A stretch of DNA of 64,000 nucleotides from Mycobacterium hubeiense (GTDB lineage: Bacteria; Actinomycetota; Actinomycetes; Mycobacteriales; Mycobacteriaceae): positions 124,001 through 188,000 of the forward strand of contig NZ_PIZU01000002.1 of assembly GCF_002838065.1 (NCBI RefSeq), read 5' to 3'. Both the position numbers and the translations under genes were made by a program. Every line of letters begins with the position of its first letter. The first letter of the stretch is position 1. Of the stretch, positions 46,340 to 56,889 are shown in pieces. The notes beneath the pieces are model-generated. The model had not been told where the DNA came from. It worked only from the letters and a program-made list of their open reading frames with translations, and searched no databases.

Positions 46340-47862
46340 CGGGCCTCCAGCCGGGCGGGATTCGGTGCGGGCGCAAGGGCGTCGTGCGCCAACAGCGCGT
46401 CGCTGCGGGACAGGGTCGGGCCGGCGGCGAACTGTGCCAGCACCGACCAGGGAATGGGCAGCGGCGGCGAGCTAAGCCCAAGCGCACCAAGGGTTTTGTC
46501 GTCGCCCGCGGTGTCGATGCCGTAGCGGACGCCGGTGTCGCTCACCCAGAACAAGGATCCGGCGAGCGGCGAGCCGGGTTCGGCGCCGCCGGTCTGCACG
46601 AAGTATCCGCTGCCCGGCGACAGCGCGACCCGGTCGGCGCCTTCGGAGCCGACCAGCGCGACGGTGTGCTGGTCGTCGGGCAGGGGCAACGCGGCACCGG
46701 ACAGCAGTGTCAGCGAACTCGTCGCCGCCTCAGCCGGTTTCGCCCAGCGCGCACAGGTGACCGGGTCGTCGGCCGCGCTGACCAGCGTGATGGGTTCGGC
46801 CGGGTAGGCGTCGGTGTCGATGCCATGCGCGACCGGCATGCGCGCCACCTCGTCGGCCCCCAGCCGTGGCGGCTGGTCGAGCCCGAATGAGTTGGTGTTG
46901 CGCAGGATTGCCGCCAGCACCGGTGAAATCGGTTGTAGCCCATCGGTAAGCACCGCGTAGTGCCGAATCGAGTTGTCGGCCTCGTAGGCGGCCACCACCG
47001 CGCCCACCGGGGCGGATAGCGGCAGCGGGAAGCGCGGCGGCTCACCGGCGCCCGGAATGGGCGGGGCGGAGAGCGCCGGGCCCTCGGGGATCGCGTTGAA
47101 GAGTCCCGCCGCGATCGGTCGAGGCGCCGGAATGTCGACGCCGAGGCCGACGGCGTCGGTGATCGCGCGGTTGCCCAGGTCGATGGCGCTGCGCCGGCCG
47201 TCCCAGAGCAGCCAGGCGCCCGCGTCGTTGCGCACCAGCACGGCATGGTTGTCGCGCAGCGTGCCGGCGCGTTCGCCGTCGGTCGAAAGGTCGCCGGCGA
47301 TCAGCGTCACACCGCTGTTGGGGCCGGACACCGCGTCGCACACCGTCCAGTCGGCGTCGCGAGATGCGTTCTGCACCATGCGTTCCGGCGCGCCAGGGAT
47401 GCCCAGCAGATTGCCACGCGGGAACCGGTCGAGCTCACTGGTCTTGACGGTGGTCGGGTTGTCGGGCCGTCCCGCGATCAGCCGTGCAGAGGTGAGATTG
47501 AGTACCGGGTGCAGTTGTTCGCCGACCCGCACGTACAGCGCCGCGGTGGACCGGTCGGCGAGGATCGCGTCGTTACCGGCAACACCGGCGGGGCGGATCC
47601 ACGAGAAGATCAGGCAGCCGATCAGGCCGGTGATCAGGATCAGCCCGCCGACGAGCACCGCGCGCGACTGAGTGCGCAGCGGGTCGACCAGCATGCGGGT
47701 GTCATGCAGCGCAACGCCAGATGCGATGCGGCGCATGACGAATCGCCAACCCGATACCTGATGTCGGGTGACGAAGCCGCGCCGGTAGACGACCTGATCG
47801 GGGTTCTCATTGGCCGGTGTGCGCGAGGTGAAAGAGCGTCGGTCGTCGTTGTTTTCGCTCAT
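46336..47862 (-). CDS. eccB3: ESX-3 component EccB3
   Basis: 508 aa. Short cytosolic N-terminus with the conserved [33 protein letters not shown] segment. One membrane helix at about 68-90 ([20 protein letters not shown]), then a large periplasmic R-domain part ending Arg/Ala-rich. It sits in the periplasmic cap of the type VII complex. Overlaps eccA3 and eccC3 by 4 bp each. Confidence 0.95.
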   Translation of the reverse strand: MSENNDDRRSFTSRTPANENPDQVVYRRGFVTRHQVSGWRFVMRRIASGVALHDTRMLVDPLRTQSRAVLVGGLILITGLIGCLIFSWIRPAGVAGNDAILADRSTAALYVRVGEQLHPVLNLTSARLIAGRPDNPTTVKTSELDRFPRGNLLGIPGAPERMVQNASRDADWTVCDAVSGPNSGVTLIAGDLSTDGERAGTLRDNHAVLVRNDAGAWLLWDGRRSAIDLGNRAITDAVGLGVDIPAPRPIAAGLFNAIPEGPALSAPPIPGAGEPPRFPLPLSAPVGAVVAAYEADNSIRHYAVLTDGLQPISPVLAAILRNTNSFGLDQPPRLGADEVARMPVAHGIDTDAYPAEPITLVSAADDPVTCARWAKPAEAATSSLTLLSGAALPLPDDQHTVALVGSEGADRVALSPGSGYFVQTGGAEPGSPLAGSLFWVSDTGVRYGIDTAGDDKTLGALGLSSPPLPIPWSVLAQFAAGPTLSRSDALLAHDALAPAPNPARLEAR

Positions 47863-49685
47863 GCCGGCACCGACAGGCCGAGGCCCCGCAGCAGTGGCGC
47901 GGCCGAGTTGCGTACATCTTCGACAGTGATCGTCATCAGTTCGTCGTCCGTGAATTCCTCGGCGTCGGAATGGTCAAGCCGGTATTCGCGCTCCTCTTCG
48001 GAACGCTCGACGAGGTTGCGGACGAACCGGCCGTTGCCCGCGATGTCGAGGCTGCGCCGCGCCACCCCGTTGGCGTCCGGACTCGTCGATTCGGCGAGGT
48101 GGGCGAATAACCTCTCCATTTCGTGGATGGCCGCGGATTCGAAGATGCTGTCCCGTTTCTGGGCCATCAGCGTGGCGATCTCGACGAGCTCGTGTGGCGA
48201 GTACGACGGGAAGTCGATGCTGCGGGTGAACCGCGACCGCAGGCCCTCGTTGGTGTCGAGGAACATGTCGAGGTCCTTGCGATAGCCCGCCACGATGACC
48301 ACCAGGCGATCGCGGTCGTTTTCCATCCGGGCCAGCAGCGTGTCGATGGCCACCAGGCCGAAGTCGTTCTTGGCGCCGGTGGACACCAACGCGTATGCCT
48401 CGTCGAGGAACAGCACGCCGTCGAGCGCGCTGTCGATGATCGCGTTGGTCTTGGCTTCGGTTTCGCCGATGTGTTGGCCGATCAGGTCGGCGCGGTGCAC
48501 TTCGCGCACCGTCTCCTTACGTAAAAGCCCTAGGCCGCAATAGATCTTGGCCACCACGCGGGCGATGGTGGTTTTACCGGTGCCCGGGGGGCCGGCGAAC
48601 ACCAGGTGGTTGGTGCGGTTGGCGACGGTCAGGCCGCGCTCCTGGCGGCGCAATGCCATTGCCACCGAGCTCTTCAGTCGGGCCACCTGATATTTGACCT
48701 CTTCGAGCCCGATGAACTCGGCGAGCTCGGCCTCGGCCTCGATCAGCAAGTGCGCCTTGCGTTCTTTGGCGTCCGGGTCGACGAATTCGGCTTCGGTGGG
48801 TTCGGTTTCGGGATCCCACGGATCGGTTCGGGCGTCGATGCGGGCGGCCGTCGTGGTGACCAGCCCGTAGGTCGGATCGGTCAGCGCGTGCTCGATGTCG
48901 GGGTTCTCCGGATTGGCCGCGTAGAGGTCCTGCAGCACCTCGTTGGCATCTTCGTCCTCCCCCTGAGCCCGCAGCGCCAGCGCCTTGGCCAGCGCGCCGT
49001 CGACGGCGGCCACCGCCACCGGACCGGCCGGGTCCTCCAGATACGACAGCGCCGGGGCGAACATCCCGAGCCGGGCCAACGCGATGCCCAATGCAATACG
49101 CGCCGCGTGCGAGAACACCTCGTCCAGCGACGTGTCGGTGACGATCGGGGTGAGCAGCCGCACCACGTCGGACCACCGTGCGGTGCGGTAACACATCGCC
49201 ACCCGAACCCAGCGGGCCTGCAGCCAGCCCGGCCGCCGGTCGATCAGCGCACCGACCAGCCGGTCGGCTTCGGCGTACTCACCTTTGTCGCAAAGCATTG
49301 CGGCGTAAGCCAATTGAAAGTCATCGGGTTCAGTCGCCCGGAACTGCAGATACAGGCCGGTGTCATAGGTGAAGCCCAGCGCGCCGGCGTCGAGGTCGAT
49401 GTGGCGCTGCAGCACTCCGGCGCTGGCCACCGTCTGCCAGATTGCCTCGACGACGCGCGGGGACACGTCGCCCGCGGCGGCCAAACCGGTCCAGGCATCG
49501 CATTGGTCGTGCGCGACACGCGTCAGCGCGGTGAAACCGGACCGCGCGGTGGCCAGATCGGCGGGGCGTTTGCGGTCATGGACCGACAGGCCCAAAGCGC
49601 GACAGCACGTCGCGAACCGGCTGACGACATCGGGGTCGACGCGGTCTTGCGCAGGAGCCGCGAGGGTGTCACTACCTGTGTCCAT
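47859..49685 (-). CDS. eccA3: ESX-3 cytosolic AAA+ ATPase EccA3
   Basis: 608 aa. N-terminal TPR-like helical domain of about 280 residues, then a CbxX/CfqX-type AAA+ domain with Walker A GPPGTGKTT near 366 and Walker B VLFLDEAYAL near 428. Acts on Esx/PE-PPE-EspG complexes in the cytosol. First gene of the ESX-3 operon. Two IdeR-like boxes lie 39-89 bp upstream. Confidence 0.95.
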   Translation of the reverse strand: MDTGSDTLAAPAQDRVDPDVVSRFATCCRALGLSVHDRKRPADLATARSGFTALTRVAHDQCDAWTGLAAAGDVSPRVVEAIWQTVASAGVLQRHIDLDAGALGFTYDTGLYLQFRATEPDDFQLAYAAMLCDKGEYAEADRLVGALIDRRPGWLQARWVRVAMCYRTARWSDVVRLLTPIVTDTSLDEVFSHAARIALGIALARLGMFAPALSYLEDPAGPVAVAAVDGALAKALALRAQGEDEDANEVLQDLYAANPENPDIEHALTDPTYGLVTTTAARIDARTDPWDPETEPTEAEFVDPDAKERKAHLLIEAEAELAEFIGLEEVKYQVARLKSSVAMALRRQERGLTVANRTNHLVFAGPPGTGKTTIARVVAKIYCGLGLLRKETVREVHRADLIGQHIGETEAKTNAIIDSALDGVLFLDEAYALVSTGAKNDFGLVAIDTLLARMENDRDRLVVIVAGYRKDLDMFLDTNEGLRSRFTRSIDFPSYSPHELVEIATLMAQKRDSIFESAAIHEMERLFAHLAESTSPDANGVARRSLDIAGNGRFVRNLVERSEEEREYRLDHSDAEEFTDDELMTITVEDVRNSAAPLLRGLGLSVPA

Positions 49686-49723
49686 GATTCTTCACGGAAG
49701 CGTGTCGCCCCCGTCGTCTCCCC

Positions 49724-49742
49724 TTAACTATGGCTAAGCTAA
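49724..49742. promoter_or_regulatory. IdeR-like iron box 1 upstream of eccA3
   Basis: The 19-mer TTAACTATGGCTAAGCTAA matches the IdeR consensus TTAGGTTAGGCTAACCTAA at 14 of 19 positions by my count. It is 38 bp before the eccA3 start and overlaps the likely -10 region. Iron-loaded IdeR bound here would repress ESX-3. Confidence 0.75.
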
Positions 49743-49755
49743 CTTTCGGCTGAAG

Positions 49756-49774
49756 TTAGCATTGCATAAGCTAA
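49756..49774. promoter_or_regulatory. IdeR-like iron box 2 upstream of eccA3
   Basis: TTAGCATTGCATAAGCTAA, about 13 of 19 matches to the IdeR consensus with intact TTAG and CTAA ends. Centre-to-centre distance to box 1 is 32 bp, about three helical turns. Confidence 0.65.
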
Positions 49775-49802
49775 GTGTCGAGACGCACGGTCTACCGCCG
49801 GA

Positions 49803-49820
49803 AGGTGACCCTGGTCACCT
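49803..49820. terminator. Possible terminator hairpin at the end of the methyltransferase gene
   Basis: Palindrome AGGTGACC-CT-GGTCACCT overlapping the stop codon of the gene at 49815-50708. No U-tract. It would separate that gene from the ESX-3 promoter. Confidence 0.4.
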
Positions 49821-50708
49821 CTTCGTCGCGCTGACCAGGCTCATGGAGGCCAACATGGGGCCGGCGTCGGTGTCCATCCCCGCGACCGGGCGGCCGACCC
49901 GGCGCAGATAGTCGGGCAGCCGAGTGGCCTCGGCCGTCCAGCCGCGGGTGCTAAACCACTGGTCAGCGGGGGCATGCTGCTCGTTGTAGACCAGAGTGAA
50001 GAAGGTGCCTTCCTCACCGGCGGCGCGCTCCTCTTCCCGCTTGGCCTCGAAGACGTCGCGGGGCATCGGTGCCGCCTCCTCCACCGCCGCTCGGCTGCCC
50101 CGGCTCGCGAGGGCGTCAATTCCGGTGAACAAGCTCTCCTGGGCGGTTGCGGGCAAATACAGCAGCAGCCCCTCGGCGAGCCACGCCGACGGCTTGGCGG
50201 GATCGAAGCCGGCGTCGCGTAGCGCGGCGGGCCAGTCCTCGCGCAGATCCACCGGAACCTCGCGACGCTCGGCGCGGGGCGTGTCTCCGCGGTCCGCCAA
50301 CACCTCTCGCTTGAAATCGAGCACCCGCGGCTGGTCGAGTTCGAAGACCAGCGTGCCGGCCGGCCACCCGAGCCGGTATGCGCGCGAGTCCAGGCCTGCG
50401 GCCAGGATGACGATCTGGCGCACACCGGCATCGGCGGCGTCGGCGAAATAGGCGTCGAAGTATTTGGTCCGCGCGCCTTGGAAATTCACGAAGTGCTCGC
50501 CGAACTCCGATTTGAGGTCGTGGTCGGGCGCGGCGCCGTCGAGCAGGGCGGACCACTGGCCCCCGACCGCCCGGCAGAACACCTCCGCGTACGGGTCGAC
50601 GGCGAGCGGGTCGGGCTTGCACGCCTCCAATGCGCGGGAGGCGGCGACGAACAACGCCGTCGACCCGACGCTGGTCGTGATGTCCCAGGTGTCGTTGTCG
50701 GTACGCAT
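49815..50708 (-). CDS. SAM-dependent methyltransferase, TIGR00027 (LCMT-like) family
   Basis: 297 aa. Family marks: [17 protein letters not shown] at the N-terminus, [23 protein letters not shown] motif I ([19 protein letters not shown]), [12 protein letters not shown], and [16 protein letters not shown]. The family is much expanded in mycobacteria and most members have no known substrate. Matches Rv0281, which also flanks eccA3. A second member lies at 56065-56889. Confidence 0.9.
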   Translation of the reverse strand: MRTDNDTWDITTSVGSTALFVAASRALEACKPDPLAVDPYAEVFCRAVGGQWSALLDGAAPDHDLKSEFGEHFVNFQGARTKYFDAYFADAADAGVRQIVILAAGLDSRAYRLGWPAGTLVFELDQPRVLDFKREVLADRGDTPRAERREVPVDLREDWPAALRDAGFDPAKPSAWLAEGLLLYLPATAQESLFTGIDALASRGSRAAVEEAAPMPRDVFEAKREEERAAGEEGTFFTLVYNEQHAPADQWFSTRGWTAEATRLPDYLRRVGRPVAGMDTDAGPMLASMSLVSATKR

Positions 50709-50718
50709 GATCGCGAGG

Positions 50719-53700
50719 CTACAGCAGTCCGACGAGCTGCAGGTTGGTGATGTATTTCACGATGATCTGCGGTGAGACGTGCGGAATGTCTTTGTCCGGG
50801 CCGATTTTCGCGTCCTGCACGGCGGTGCGGAACCGGTCGGTGGGCGCGACGGATCCGCGGATCGGACGCTCCGGCCGTTGATAGTTGTGCAGCAGCGGAA
50901 GCAGCGTGTACTGCCGCTGACGTTCGGGCAGCGCGCGCATCGCGGTCTCGAAACGCGCCAACCAGTCGGCGTAGTCGTCGACCCGGTGAATCGGGTATCC
51001 GGCGTCGATCAGCCAGTCGACGAACTCGTCGAGGCCGATGCCGTCGTCGTACGGGTTCATCACGTGGAACGTCTCGAAGCCGTCCAGCGGGCTCAGCGCC
51101 GAGATCGCCTCGGCGATGAATTCCACTGGCAGACCGTCGTAATGGGCGCGCTGGCGGTGGCCGTCGGCGTCGAGCTCGTAGAACGACGCGGGCGCGATGC
51201 CGGTGGCCACCAGGCTCAGCATCAACCGCGTGAACATGTCGGGCAGATTGAGCTGGCCGTCATAGGTGACGTCGGCCAGGATCATGTCGCAGCGGAACAC
51301 CGACACCGGCAGCCCGCACAGATCGTGCGCCTCGCGCAGCAGCACCTCGCCGGCCCACTTGCTGGTGCCGTAGCCGTTGGCGTAGGTGTCGTCGATTGTG
51401 CGGGTGGGGCTGATCAGCCGGATGTCGGCGTCCTCGATGAATTCGCCGGGCTTGATGCCCCAGCCGACGCCGATCGTCGAAACATAGCTGTAGGGCTTGA
51501 GTTTCGTGGTCAGCGCGATGCGGATCAGTTCAGCGGTGCCCAGCGCGTTGGGCCCGAACAACTCGCTGTAGGGCAGCACATGATTGACTAGGGCGGCCGG
51601 GTCGACGATGAGGTCGACGGTGTCGGCGAGCCGCTGCCAGGTCTGCGGCGCCAGGCCGAGGTTGGCTTCGCCCTTGTCTCCTGCGATGACGTCCAGATGC
51701 TCGGCGGCCAGTTCGCGATAGTGCTGTAACAGCTTGGGGTCGCCGCTGTCGAACGTCTTGTCCAGGCGGGCTTTTGCGGCGGCGTCGTCCTTGCCGCGCA
51801 CCAGGCAGATCACCTTCCCACCGACGAGCGACATCCGTTCCAGCCATTCCAGCGCCAGATAGCGGCCGAGGAATCCGGTCGCGCCGGTGAGCAGCACGGT
51901 GCGAACCTCCGCGCTGGGACCCGGCAATGATGGTGCGGCAGCCAGTGTTTGGGGATCGATGAACTTGTCCAGTGTCAGGTCCTTGGCGTGCACCGCGGTC
52001 GCGTCCCGGCCGTGGACGCTGGCGAATGTGGGCCGCTTGCTGCCTTGTCGCTTGGCCTCGATGTAGCGCGCGATACCGGCCAGGTCGGTGGCCGGGCTGA
52101 CGATGACGCCGACGGGCACGTCGACGTCGAAAGTCTCGCGAAGCAGGTTGGCGAACGTCAATGCGGACAATGAATCTCCACCCAGATCGGTGAAGTGCGC
52201 GTCGGGCTTGACGTCACCTGCGGCCGCGCCAAGGAGTGCGCCGGCGGCCCGGCTGACGGTGTCTGACACCGGCCCGTCCGCGCCTGTCTGACGCAGCGCC
52301 CGCAGCTCGTTGGCCTGGCTGTCGGCCAGCTCGGCGTACAGCTGCTCGAGCCGCTCGCCGTAGTGCTCCTTGAGTTTCGGCCGCGCCAGCTTGCGGATGC
52401 CGGTCAGCAACCCGTTCTCCAGCGTGAAAGGCGTTGTGTCGATGATGAAGTCGCGGGGGATCTCATAGGACTGCAGGCCGGCAGCCTTCGCGACCTCCTG
52501 CAGCGATTCGCTGATCTGCGACTTGGTCGCGCCGTCGACGGGTACCACGACTGCCAGCAGATAGGAGCGAGAGCTGTTGCCGTAGATGTAGATCTGGCGC
52601 ACCAGCGGGCTGTTGGCGAACACCGCCTCGAGCTTGGAGACCGTGACGAACTCGCCCTGCGACAGCTTGAGCACATTGTTGCGGCGGTCCAGGTACTCCA
52701 GTTGATCCGGGCCGATCTCGGCGACGATGTCGCCGGTGCGGTAGTAGCCGTCTTCGTCGAACATCTGCGCGGTGATCGCCGGGCGCTTGTAGTAGCCGGG
52801 GAACATCTGCTCGGATTTGACCAGCAGCTCGCCGCGCGGATGCGGCCGGTCGGTGTGGAAGTAGCCGAGCTCGGGGACGTCAACCAGCTTGTAGTCGATC
52901 ACCGGCGGACGCTGGATGCGCCCGTCGACGAAGACGGAGCCGGCTTCGGTCGAGCCGTACCCCTCCAGCAGGTGCATCTCGAGCAGGCTCTCGACCCACG
53001 CTTTCATTTCCGGTGAGATCGGCGCGGATCCAGTCAAAGCGCTGACGAACCGGCCGCCCAGCACGTTGCGCCGGAACTCGGCCAGCACCGCGGCCTCGGA
53101 GCCTGGGCCGCGTCGGTCGACCTCGCTCTGATACTCCTGGAAGATTATGTCCCAGATGCGCGGCACGAAGTTCAGCTGCGTGGGCCGCACCAGTGCGAGG
53201 TCTTCCAAGAACGTCGACAGGTCGCTGCGCGCTGCGAAATAGGCTGTGCCGCCGGAGCTTATCGACGCGTAGAGGATGCCGCGGCCCATCACGTGGCTCA
53301 TCGGCATGAAGTTCAACGTGATCGAGGGCAGCGTGGCCTGCCGGTCGTCCCAGCCCATTTTCGCCGCGGCCCGCCAGATGTTGGCGACCTTGCTCTGAAG
53401 GTACATGGCGCCTTTCGGTGCGCCGGTGCTGCCGGAGGTGTAGATGAGCAGGGTCAGCGGATCGTCCTGACCGGAGATGTGCGGCGGCGCGTCGGCGAGA
53501 GATCGCCCGCGGTCCAGTACGTCGGCCAGCGTTTCGACGATCACGCCGGTGCCGGCGAGTGCGGACCTGGCCGCCTCGAACGCCTCACGCTGATCGTCGA
53601 CCTGGGGGCGGTAGTCGAACACCACCAACCGGGCGGGGGCGGGCCCGTCTTTGATGAGTTCGACGGCGTCGGAAAGGAAGTCGATGCTCGACGCGATCAC

Positions 53701-54162
53701 GGTCGGCTCGGTCTCGGCGATGATGGGTCGCAGCTGCTCGACCGGCGCGCTGGTCTGCAGGGGCACCGACACGGCGCCGAGCTGGATCAGCGCGATGTCG
53801 ATGGTCGTGTAGTCGACACTGGTGAAGCCGAGGATCGCGACGCGGTGGCCGGGCTTGACGGGATGGTTGTGCCAGGCGTTGGTCACCGCCTGGATGCGGT
53901 CGCCGAGCTGGCGGTAGGTGATGGTGTCGAACTGCGGCAACAGTTCGGCGGAGGTGCGGCCGGTTTGCGGGTCCGTGACGAGATTGACAGCGCGCTGCCC
54001 GAGCGCGGGCCGATCGGCATACCCCGCCATCACCTCCCGCACGATCTGCGGTAGCCGGAGGTCGGGCCGGTCGATGACCGCGTTGACGGCCGCACTGGGT
54101 TGGGCATTGGAAAATTGCTGGTCGGTGGCGTACAACTCGGCAATCCGGGCATCAGTCGACAT
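50719..54162 (-). CDS. car: Carboxylic acid reductase
   Basis: 1147 aa from ATG 54162, with AGAGGAC 7 nt upstream. Domain order A-T-R: adenylation with [16 protein letters not shown] near 245, EGYGSTEAG and [11 protein letters not shown]; carrier with [11 protein letters not shown] near 661 (Ser takes phosphopantetheine); NADPH reductase with [13 protein letters not shown] near 758 and YxxxK in YGTSK. Reduces carboxylic acids to aldehydes using ATP and NADPH after priming by a PPTase, which is not encoded nearby. FadD9 of M. tuberculosis is of this type. Soluble and cytosolic. Confidence 0.93.
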   Translation of the reverse strand: MSTDARIAELYATDQQFSNAQPSAAVNAVIDRPDLRLPQIVREVMAGYADRPALGQRAVNLVTDPQTGRTSAELLPQFDTITYRQLGDRIQAVTNAWHNHPVKPGHRVAILGFTSVDYTTIDIALIQLGAVSVPLQTSAPVEQLRPIIAETEPTVIASSIDFLSDAVELIKDGPAPARLVVFDYRPQVDDQREAFEAARSALAGTGVIVETLADVLDRGRSLADAPPHISGQDDPLTLLIYTSGSTGAPKGAMYLQSKVANIWRAAAKMGWDDRQATLPSITLNFMPMSHVMGRGILYASISSGGTAYFAARSDLSTFLEDLALVRPTQLNFVPRIWDIIFQEYQSEVDRRGPGSEAAVLAEFRRNVLGGRFVSALTGSAPISPEMKAWVESLLEMHLLEGYGSTEAGSVFVDGRIQRPPVIDYKLVDVPELGYFHTDRPHPRGELLVKSEQMFPGYYKRPAITAQMFDEDGYYRTGDIVAEIGPDQLEYLDRRNNVLKLSQGEFVTVSKLEAVFANSPLVRQIYIYGNSSRSYLLAVVVPVDGATKSQISESLQEVAKAAGLQSYEIPRDFIIDTTPFTLENGLLTGIRKLARPKLKEHYGERLEQLYAELADSQANELRALRQTGADGPVSDTVSRAAGALLGAAAGDVKPDAHFTDLGGDSLSALTFANLLRETFDVDVPVGVIVSPATDLAGIARYIEAKRQGSKRPTFASVHGRDATAVHAKDLTLDKFIDPQTLAAAPSLPGPSAEVRTVLLTGATGFLGRYLALEWLERMSLVGGKVICLVRGKDDAAAKARLDKTFDSGDPKLLQHYRELAAEHLDVIAGDKGEANLGLAPQTWQRLADTVDLIVDPAALVNHVLPYSELFGPNALGTAELIRIALTTKLKPYSYVSTIGVGWGIKPGEFIEDADIRLISPTRTIDDTYANGYGTSKWAGEVLLREAHDLCGLPVSVFRCDMILADVTYDGQLNLPDMFTRLMLSLVATGIAPASFYELDADGHRQRAHYDGLPVEFIAEAISALSPLDGFETFHVMNPYDDGIGLDEFVDWLIDAGYPIHRVDDYADWLARFETAMRALPERQRQYTLLPLLHNYQRPERPIRGSVAPTDRFRTAVQDAKIGPDKDIPHVSPQIIVKYITNLQLVGLL

Positions 54163-54208
54163 CACAAGTCCTCTAGGCAAATCACAGGAAGGGGCGGCGC
54201 ATCGTCGC

Positions 54209-54231
54209 GCCTAACAACTAGTATGTTAGGC
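54209..54231. promoter_or_regulatory. Palindromic operator candidate upstream of car
   Basis: Perfect inverted repeat GCCTAAC-N9-GTTAGGC, 46 bp before the car start, in an AT-rich promoter-like stretch. A TTAGGCAAACTAA motif overlaps its right arm. The regulator is not encoded next door. Confidence 0.6.
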
Positions 54232-54323
54232 AAACTAATTTTATTCCTGCAAAGCGCGGCCGTGTGCTGTGAATCTCTTGGGAGTCTGCTTGGGAGCCGC
54301 TGGAGCGTCTGCCTGAATCGGTG

Positions 54324-54420
54324 TCGAGTGTGCGATCACCGCGGCGAGTGTGCATCTACCGTCGTCAACATCGACGAATCCCGCAGCCAGCGCACAGTCA
54401 AAGCAGCCAGCGCACACTCG
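54324..54420. repeat. 97-bp intergenic element with doubled inverted arms, copy 2
   Basis: Same architecture, orientation and length as 2372-2468: CGAGTGTG twice on the left (54325-, 54345-), then ACGAATCCCGC, then GCACAGTC and GCACACTCG on the right. The outer ends are identical in both copies. It lies between car and the DUF2236 gene, both on minus. Confidence 0.75.
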
Positions 54421-54444
54421 CCCGGGGCGCGACCGGAGCGGCCG

Positions 54445-55323
54445 CTACACCAGCGGGCGGCCCGTCCTGATCCGCCAGTCCAGATCCTTGAGCAGGACAT
54501 TGAACGGGAACTGGCGGATGAAGCTCGGCATGATGTGGTTGGCCGTGCGCAACACCGCCATCAGCCGGTCGAACCGGCGCTGGCGCGCGGCGTCCCACGG
54601 CAACCGCATCTCATCGCGGAACCGTTGCGGCAGAAAGCCGGTCGTGATCAGAAGCGCGATGCTGTCGTTCATGCGCTGCAGCGGCCCGGGCAGCTTCACT
54701 CCCTTGACCCGCGACGCGGCGATCGGATACAGAAACTCGCGGACGGTGTCGTCGATGTGGACCTGCTCCAGCGATTCCTGCCAGTACTTGTCGAACGCCG
54801 CGCGATCGGCCGGCCACATCTCCGGTGGCACCTGCAACGTGGTGCCCAAGGTGATGCTCTCGCGGTAGTGCTGATCGGCGGTCTCTTCGTCCATCTCACC
54901 GACGAAGATCCGGTACACGTCGACCGCACCCTTGTAGAGGCATGCCGCCACCCACAGCTGCAGGTCCTTGTCGAAGGCGTTGTACCTCACCGGGCTTTCG
55001 TCGGTCGAATAGACCTGCGCGTGCGCCTTGTTCACGGCGCGGCGGAACGCCGCCTTCTGCTCGTCGCTGCCCTTGGTGGCCACCGCGAGATAGGTGAAGG
55101 TGGTGCGCGCCCGCTTGATCGGGTGCCGGTCGACGCGCCCGCTCTCGACCCGGCTCTCGAGGACGCCGTAGCCGACGCCCGGGCGGGCCAGCTGCATGAT
55201 GACGTTGGCGGGCCCAGCCAGCAGGGCGACGCCCATCAGGCCGTCTTCGATGCCGGCGCCCCGCCGCGGTCGAGGCTGCGGTACCTGCGCGGATTCACTG
55301 ACCGGCCGCTCGACGATCGTCAT
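54445..55323 (-). CDS. DUF2236 (MpaB/latex-clearing-like) oxygenase family protein
   Basis: 292 aa from ATG 55323; the 30-residue upstream extension is not conserved-looking. Helical haem-protein family: GLMGVALLAGPANVIMQLARPGVGYGVLES near the N-terminus, then RTTFTYLAVATKGSDEQKAAFRRAVNKAHAQV, in which the central His of the family lies. Members such as Lcp rubber oxygenase and MpaB cleave or oxidise hydrophobic substrates; this one's substrate is unknown. Divergent from a TetR gene with an operator between. Confidence 0.83.
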   Translation of the reverse strand: MTIVERPVSESAQVPQPRPRRGAGIEDGLMGVALLAGPANVIMQLARPGVGYGVLESRVESGRVDRHPIKRARTTFTYLAVATKGSDEQKAAFRRAVNKAHAQVYSTDESPVRYNAFDKDLQLWVAACLYKGAVDVYRIFVGEMDEETADQHYRESITLGTTLQVPPEMWPADRAAFDKYWQESLEQVHIDDTVREFLYPIAASRVKGVKLPGPLQRMNDSIALLITTGFLPQRFRDEMRLPWDAARQRRFDRLMAVLRTANHIMPSFIRQFPFNVLLKDLDWRIRTGRPLV

Positions 55324-55388
55324 CGACACCCCTATCGGCAATGCGCCCAAATGTGAGAACGCTTGTTTCCTAATATTGCCCGCTGCGC

Positions 55389-55400
55389 TGACAGGTGTCA
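55389..55400. promoter_or_regulatory. TetR operator candidate
   Basis: Inverted repeat TGACA-GG-TGTCA in the 88-bp space between the divergent DUF2236 and TetR genes, 12 bp before the TetR start. Confidence 0.5.
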
Positions 55401-55411
55401 AGATGGAGCCC

Positions 55412-56035
55412 ATGACACAAGTCCGGCCCTATCGCGGCGTCGAGGCCGCCGAGCGGGTGGCGCAACGGCGGCGTGCGCTGCTGGAGGCTGGGCTCGACTT
55501 GCTGGGTGGCGAAGATGCCCCGGCCGAATTGACCGTGCGCGGTATCTGCGGGCGGGCCGGCGTCTCGGTGCGCTACTTCTACGAGAGCTTCGCCGACAAA
55601 GACGAGTTCGTCGCCGCGGTGTTCGACTGGGTCGTCGGCGACATCGCGGCCACCACCCAGGCCGCCGTCGCCGCGGCGCCACGCGACGAGCAGAACCGGG
55701 CCGGCATCGCCAACCTCGTACGGGTCATCGCCGGGGATCCGCGGGTGGGGCGGCTGCTGTTCAGTTCCAAGCTGTCCAACGCGGTGTTGGTGCGCAAGCG
55801 CGGCGAACTCGGCGGTCTGTTCGCGGCGCTGTCAGGCCAGCACGTCACCAACGCGTATCGGGTCGCCGAGAACGAATGGATCAAGGCCACAACGCATTTC
55901 GTGGTCGGCGGCGTCGCGCAGGCTATCAGTGCATGGCTCGCGGGTGAGATTGAGCTCGGTGACGACGAGCTCGTCGACCAGTTGGCCGCGCTGCTGAACC
56001 AGCTCGCCGACGCGCGGCTGTACCGGTCCGAATAG
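55412..56035 (+). CDS. TetR-family regulator
   Basis: 207 aa from ATG 55412; an ATG three codons upstream is an alternative. HTH at residues 20-65 (RRRALLEAGLDLLGG, LTVRGICGRAGVSVRYFYESFADKDEFV). The C-terminal ligand-binding domain is helical and typical. It probably represses the divergent DUF2236 oxygenase gene and itself. Confidence 0.88.
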   Translation: MTQVRPYRGVEAAERVAQRRRALLEAGLDLLGGEDAPAELTVRGICGRAGVSVRYFYESFADKDEFVAAVFDWVVGDIAATTQAAVAAAPRDEQNRAGIANLVRVIAGDPRVGRLLFSSKLSNAVLVRKRGELGGLFAALSGQHVTNAYRVAENEWIKATTHFVVGGVAQAISAWLAGEIELGDDELVDQLAALLNQLADARLYRSE

Positions 56036-56064
56036 TGCGGCCGGGCTGCTGCATGATGGGCGGC

Positions 56065-56889
56065 ATGGACAGCGTCGGAGAGGCAGTAGCAGGAACGGGG
56101 CCTCTGGTCGCGGCGATCCGCGCGGAGGAATCGCGGCGTAAGGATCCGCTGTTCACCGATCCGTTCGCAGAGAAGCTGGCCGGCGAGACGGGACGGCGGT
56201 TACTCGCCAACGCCGTCGCCGAAACCGGCGAACAAAGCACCGCGCAGATCATCGTCCGCACCCGCTTCTGGGACGAGGCGCTGCTGAAGGCCGTCGACGG
56301 GGTCAGGCAGGTCGTCATCCTCGCCGCCGGGATGGACGCCCGGGCATACCGGCTGTCCTGGCCCGACGACACCGCGGTCTACGAGCTGGATCAGCCCGCG
56401 GTCATCGAGGCCAAGGCGAAACTGCTGGCCGACGACCAGCCGCGCTGCCGGCGGGTCGCCATCGGCGTCGACCTCGTCGACGACTGGCCGAAAGCGCTAC
56501 GGGCGCAGGGCTTTGACGCTACGGCGCCGACGGTGTGGTTGATCGAGGGACTGCTGCAATACCTCGAAGAGCGCGCCGTTCGCACACTGTTCGCACGCAT
56601 CGACACGCTGTCGGCGCCGGGTTCTGTGCTGCTGTACGACGTCGTCGGCAAGACCCTGCTCGAGGCGGCCATGCTCACGCCCGTGCGCCAGTCCATGGCC
56701 AAACAGGGCGCTCCATGGTTGTTCGGCACCGACGAGCCTGGGGAATTGGCGGAGCGCCATGGCTGGTCGGCCCGCGTGACCGACGTGGCCGAACCCGGCA
56801 ACCGGTGGGGCCGGTGGTTCGCGCCAGCGGTGCCACTCGACGTGCCCGACGTGCCGCGGGGCTACTTCGTCGAGGCGACGAAGAACTAG
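56065..56889 (+). CDS. SAM-dependent methyltransferase, TIGR00027 family (second copy)
   Basis: 274 aa from ATG 56065 (MDSVGEAVAGTGPLVAAIRAEES) with GGGCGG upstream; ATGs up to ten codons earlier exist. Motif I VVILAAGMDARAYRLSWP, ELDQPAVIEAK, and WLIEGLLQYLEERAV match the family. Starts 29 bp after the TetR gene and may share its transcript. Paralogue of the gene at 49815. Confidence 0.88.
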   Translation: MDSVGEAVAGTGPLVAAIRAEESRRKDPLFTDPFAEKLAGETGRRLLANAVAETGEQSTAQIIVRTRFWDEALLKAVDGVRQVVILAAGMDARAYRLSWPDDTAVYELDQPAVIEAKAKLLADDQPRCRRVAIGVDLVDDWPKALRAQGFDATAPTVWLIEGLLQYLEERAVRTLFARIDTLSAPGSVLLYDVVGKTLLEAAMLTPVRQSMAKQGAPWLFGTDEPGELAERHGWSARVTDVAEPGNRWGRWFAPAVPLDVPDVPRGYFVEATKN

